NCBI GenBank assembly: GCA_043770215.1
Contig: JAYVIQ010000026.1
Span: 1 to 44,270, forward strand
DNA from: JAYVIQ01 sp043770215
GTDB taxonomy: Bacteria > Bacteroidota > Bacteroidia > Cytophagales > JAAEPT01
Length of the DNA stretch: 44,270 nt
Reading direction: 5' to 3'
Within the stretch, counting starts at the first letter, position 1. Every line of letters starts with the position of its first letter. The notes beneath the pieces were generated by a model. That model was given only the letters and a program-made list of their open reading frames with translations, was not told the DNA's origin and ran no database searches. Both the position numbers and the translations under genes were made by a program. Shown in pieces: positions 42,781-44,270 of the stretch.

Positions 42781-43788
42781 ATGCATACTAATTCTATATC
42801 TCTTACTGATTTAAATACTTTTGGGTTAGAAATATCTGCCTCTGAACTTATAGAAATAAATTCTGAAAAAACCCTTTTAGAAAACTTGGCATATATAAGA
42901 AGCCAAAAATTTCTTATTTTGGGAGGTGGAAGTAATCTTTTGTTTACCAAAAATTTTGATGGATTAATAGTATTGAATAGAATAAAAGGGATTAAACTGT
43001 TAAAAAAACTAGAAAATGAATTTATAGTAGAAGTAGGCGCTGGCGAGCTTTGGCATGATTTTGTGCTTTTTTCTTTAAAAAATAATTGGTTTGGCCTAGA
43101 GAATCTCTCTCTTATTCCTGGTACTGTAGGGGCTACGCCTATACAAAACATAGGCGCATATGGTGTAGAAATTGTAGATGTCTTAGACTCTGTAGATTTT
43201 ATAGACATAGAAACAGGTAAATTGCATACCTTAAGCAACAAGGAATGCATGTTTGGTTATAGAGAAAGTATTTTTAAAAATGAATTAAAAGGTACTTTTA
43301 TTATTACCAAAGTAAGGTTTAAATTAGAAACTTTGCCTAATTTAAAATTAGAGTATGGAGCAATAAAAGAAACCTTAAAAGAAAGGGAAATATCTAATCC
43401 CACGCCAAAAGATGTAAGTGATGCGGTGATATATATAAGAAGCACCAAATTGCCAAACCCCAAAGAAATAGGAAATTGCGGTTCTTTTTTTAAAAATCCT
43501 TTGGTAAGTGTATCATTATTTAATCAGTTAAAAATAAAATACCCTTTGATTCCTTCTTTTTATGTAGATGAAAACCATGTAAAAATACCTGCTGCATGGC
43601 TTATAGACCAACTTGGTTGGAAAGGAAAAACGATTGGTAAAATTGGTGTGCACAAAAATCAAGCATTGGTTTTGGTAAATTATGGCGGAGGTTCTGGCGA
43701 AGAAATAAAAAACTTGGCTTACAAAATTATAGAATCTGTGCATACAGCCTACGGTATTTTGCTTACACCAGAAGTAAATATTGTGTAA
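42781..43788 (+). CDS. murB: UDP-N-acetylenolpyruvoylglucosamine reductase
   Basis: A 335-residue MurB, the FAD enzyme that reduces UDP-GlcNAc-enolpyruvate to UDP-MurNAc in peptidoglycan synthesis. FAD-binding segments are LGGGSNLLF (47-55) and IPGTVGATPIQNIGAYG (112-128). Catalytic residues of the E. coli-like type I enzyme are present: Arg161 (FGYRES), Ser235 (GNCGSFFKNP) and Glu331 (LTPEVNIV). An overlapping ATG at 42771 is out of frame. It is followed by a terminator-like stem and then the DUF3109 gene. Confidence 0.95.
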   Translation: MHTNSISLTDLNTFGLEISASELIEINSEKTLLENLAYIRSQKFLILGGGSNLLFTKNFDGLIVLNRIKGIKLLKKLENEFIVEVGAGELWHDFVLFSLKNNWFGLENLSLIPGTVGATPIQNIGAYGVEIVDVLDSVDFIDIETGKLHTLSNKECMFGYRESIFKNELKGTFIITKVRFKLETLPNLKLEYGAIKETLKEREISNPTPKDVSDAVIYIRSTKLPNPKEIGNCGSFFKNPLVSVSLFNQLKIKYPLIPSFYVDENHVKIPAAWLIDQLGWKGKTIGKIGVHKNQALVLVNYGGGSGEEIKNLAYKIIESVHTAYGILLTPEVNIV

Positions 43789-43828
43789 TTCTTTTTATGC
43801 TGTTAAAGCACATAAAAAGAATCTTTTC
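43789..43828 (+). terminator. Terminator-like hairpin after murB
   Basis: TTCTTTTTATG (43789-43799) pairs exactly with CATAAAAAGAA (43811-43821) around an 11-base loop, followed by TCTTTTCT. It begins right after the murB stop. The stem is AT-rich and the U tract is interrupted, so strength is uncertain. Confidence 0.55.
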
Positions 43829-43994
43829 TAACCTGTTTAAATGCCACGAAATTTTAAGTGTCTTTTTCAAAGCATGTTTAAAATTTACACCCTTAGCAAC
43901 TGCGTTTTATTCTCTCAAGAAATTTTTTATTTATTCTCAAAACCCTTTTTTAGCTTTGAGCAAACCAAAAAGTAAACAAAACTATTTTTATGAT

Positions 43995-44002
43995 TACCTT
44001 TG
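43995..44002 (+). promoter_or_regulatory. Candidate -7 element abutting the DUF3109 start codon
   Basis: TACCTTTG is an exact TAnnTTTG match that ends 5 bases before the preferred ATG at 44008. It is identical to the element in front of the helicase gene. No -33 TTG at normal spacing. Transcription would begin at about the start codon. Confidence 0.4.
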
Positions 44003-44007
44003 CTTCT

Positions 44008-44270
44008 ATGATAGAAATAGGCAATACCCTTATAAGTGATGATGTGGTACAAAAACAATTTGTGTGCAATTTGTCTAAATGCAAGGGTGCCTGCTGTGTA
44101 GAAGGAGATTTGGGCGCTCCTTTAGAAGATGATGAAATAGAAATTTTAGATGAAATATACGAAACCGTAAAACCATACCTAAGGCCAGAGTCTGTGGCAT
44201 CTATAGAATCACAAGGAGCATGGGTATTGGATAGATTTAACGAATATTCCACCCCATTATTAGAAAATCA
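44008..44270 (+). CDS. DUF3109 family protein (partial, cut by window end)
   Basis: The first 87 residues of a protein running off the window. It begins MIEIGNTLISDDVVQKQFVC and carries a cysteine cluster Cys20, Cys25, Cys29 and Cys30 (CNLSKCKGACC), followed by VEGDLGAPLE. This is the N-terminal signature of DUF3109, a YkgJ-like metal- or Fe-S-binding family of unknown function. An in-frame ATG at 43990 would add six residues, but family members begin like the 44008 start, and the 43995-44002 promoter element overlaps the longer form. Confidence 0.82.
   Translation, partial: MIEIGNTLISDDVVQKQFVCNLSKCKGACCVEGDLGAPLEDDEIEILDEIYETVKPYLRPESVASIESQGAWVLDRFNEYSTPLLEN

Noticed and set aside
43797..44039. 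An 80-codon plus-strand frame after murB
   Set aside because: It begins inside the terminator stem, has an unordered composition, and overlaps the start of the well-supported DUF3109 gene in another frame.
43950..44252. A 100-codon minus-strand frame at the window end
   Set aside because: Antisense to the DUF3109 gene, whose CxxxxCxxxCC cluster and family match are convincing.
1..44270. CRISPR array, prophage or insertion sequence
   Set aside because: No regularly spaced direct repeats, transposase, integrase or phage structural genes were seen on either strand.

Overview
The window is AT-rich, densely packed bacterial chromosome from a member of the Bacteroidota. The clearest marker is a 2422-residue SprA, the outer-membrane translocon of the type IX secretion system, in the order maeB-ruvA-sprA. 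Supporting signs are a DUF4954 protein, a DUF3109 protein, a DbpA-type DEAD-box protein of the Bacteroidota kind, a LytTR regulator, almost no Shine-Dalgarno sequences, and several TAnnTTTG (-7 type) promoter elements. I cannot place it below phylum; Cytophagales or Flavobacteriia would fit. There is no tRNA, rRNA, CRISPR array, transposase, integrase or phage gene.

Layout. 1-94: a palindrome-rich element resembling a dispersed intergenic repeat. 143-3994: minus-strand alpha/beta hydrolase, secreted GH5 glycosidase and UbiA-family prenyltransferase. 4390-5700: DEAD-box helicase behind a long leader region. 5807-9299, minus strand: a LytTR regulator, a small hypothetical protein and a fused alpha-oxoamine synthase-GNAT enzyme. 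9405-11574, plus strand and divergent from the fused enzyme: a STAS/SEC14-like protein, a soluble PAS histidine kinase and a NarL-type response regulator, overlapping by 4 bases at each junction. 11646-15122, minus strand: an operon of two GT2 glycosyltransferases and a GT-C-like membrane protein. 15381-18592, plus strand: DUF3108 protein, TlpA-like thioredoxin, RluA-type pseudouridine synthase and an MGMT-like protein lacking the acceptor cysteine. 18639-29452, minus strand: gamma-carbonic-anhydrase-like protein, SprA, RuvA and malic enzyme. 29681-36701, minus strand: a radical SAM protein and two full-length tandem UvrA proteins. 36988-37362: DoxX-like protein. 37459-42263, minus strand: DUF4954 protein, GlmS and TerD-like protein. 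42638 to the end, plus strand: a tiny membrane ORF, MurB, and a DUF3109 protein cut by the window edge.

How the genes may work together. Most are core functions: secretion (SprA), DNA repair (RuvA, UvrA, ATL-like protein), cell-wall precursors (GlmS, MurB) and central metabolism (malic enzyme). The best candidate for something undescribed is 5807-11574. There a CqsA/LqsA-superfamily enzyme fused to an acyltransferase-like domain faces a STAS/SEC14-kinase-regulator operon across 105 bases, with a LytTR regulator next door. This resembles the arrangement of alpha-hydroxyketone signal synthase and sensor kinase in Vibrio and Legionella. The functional link here is inference; the enzyme could equally make a sulfonolipid or sphingolipid-like product.
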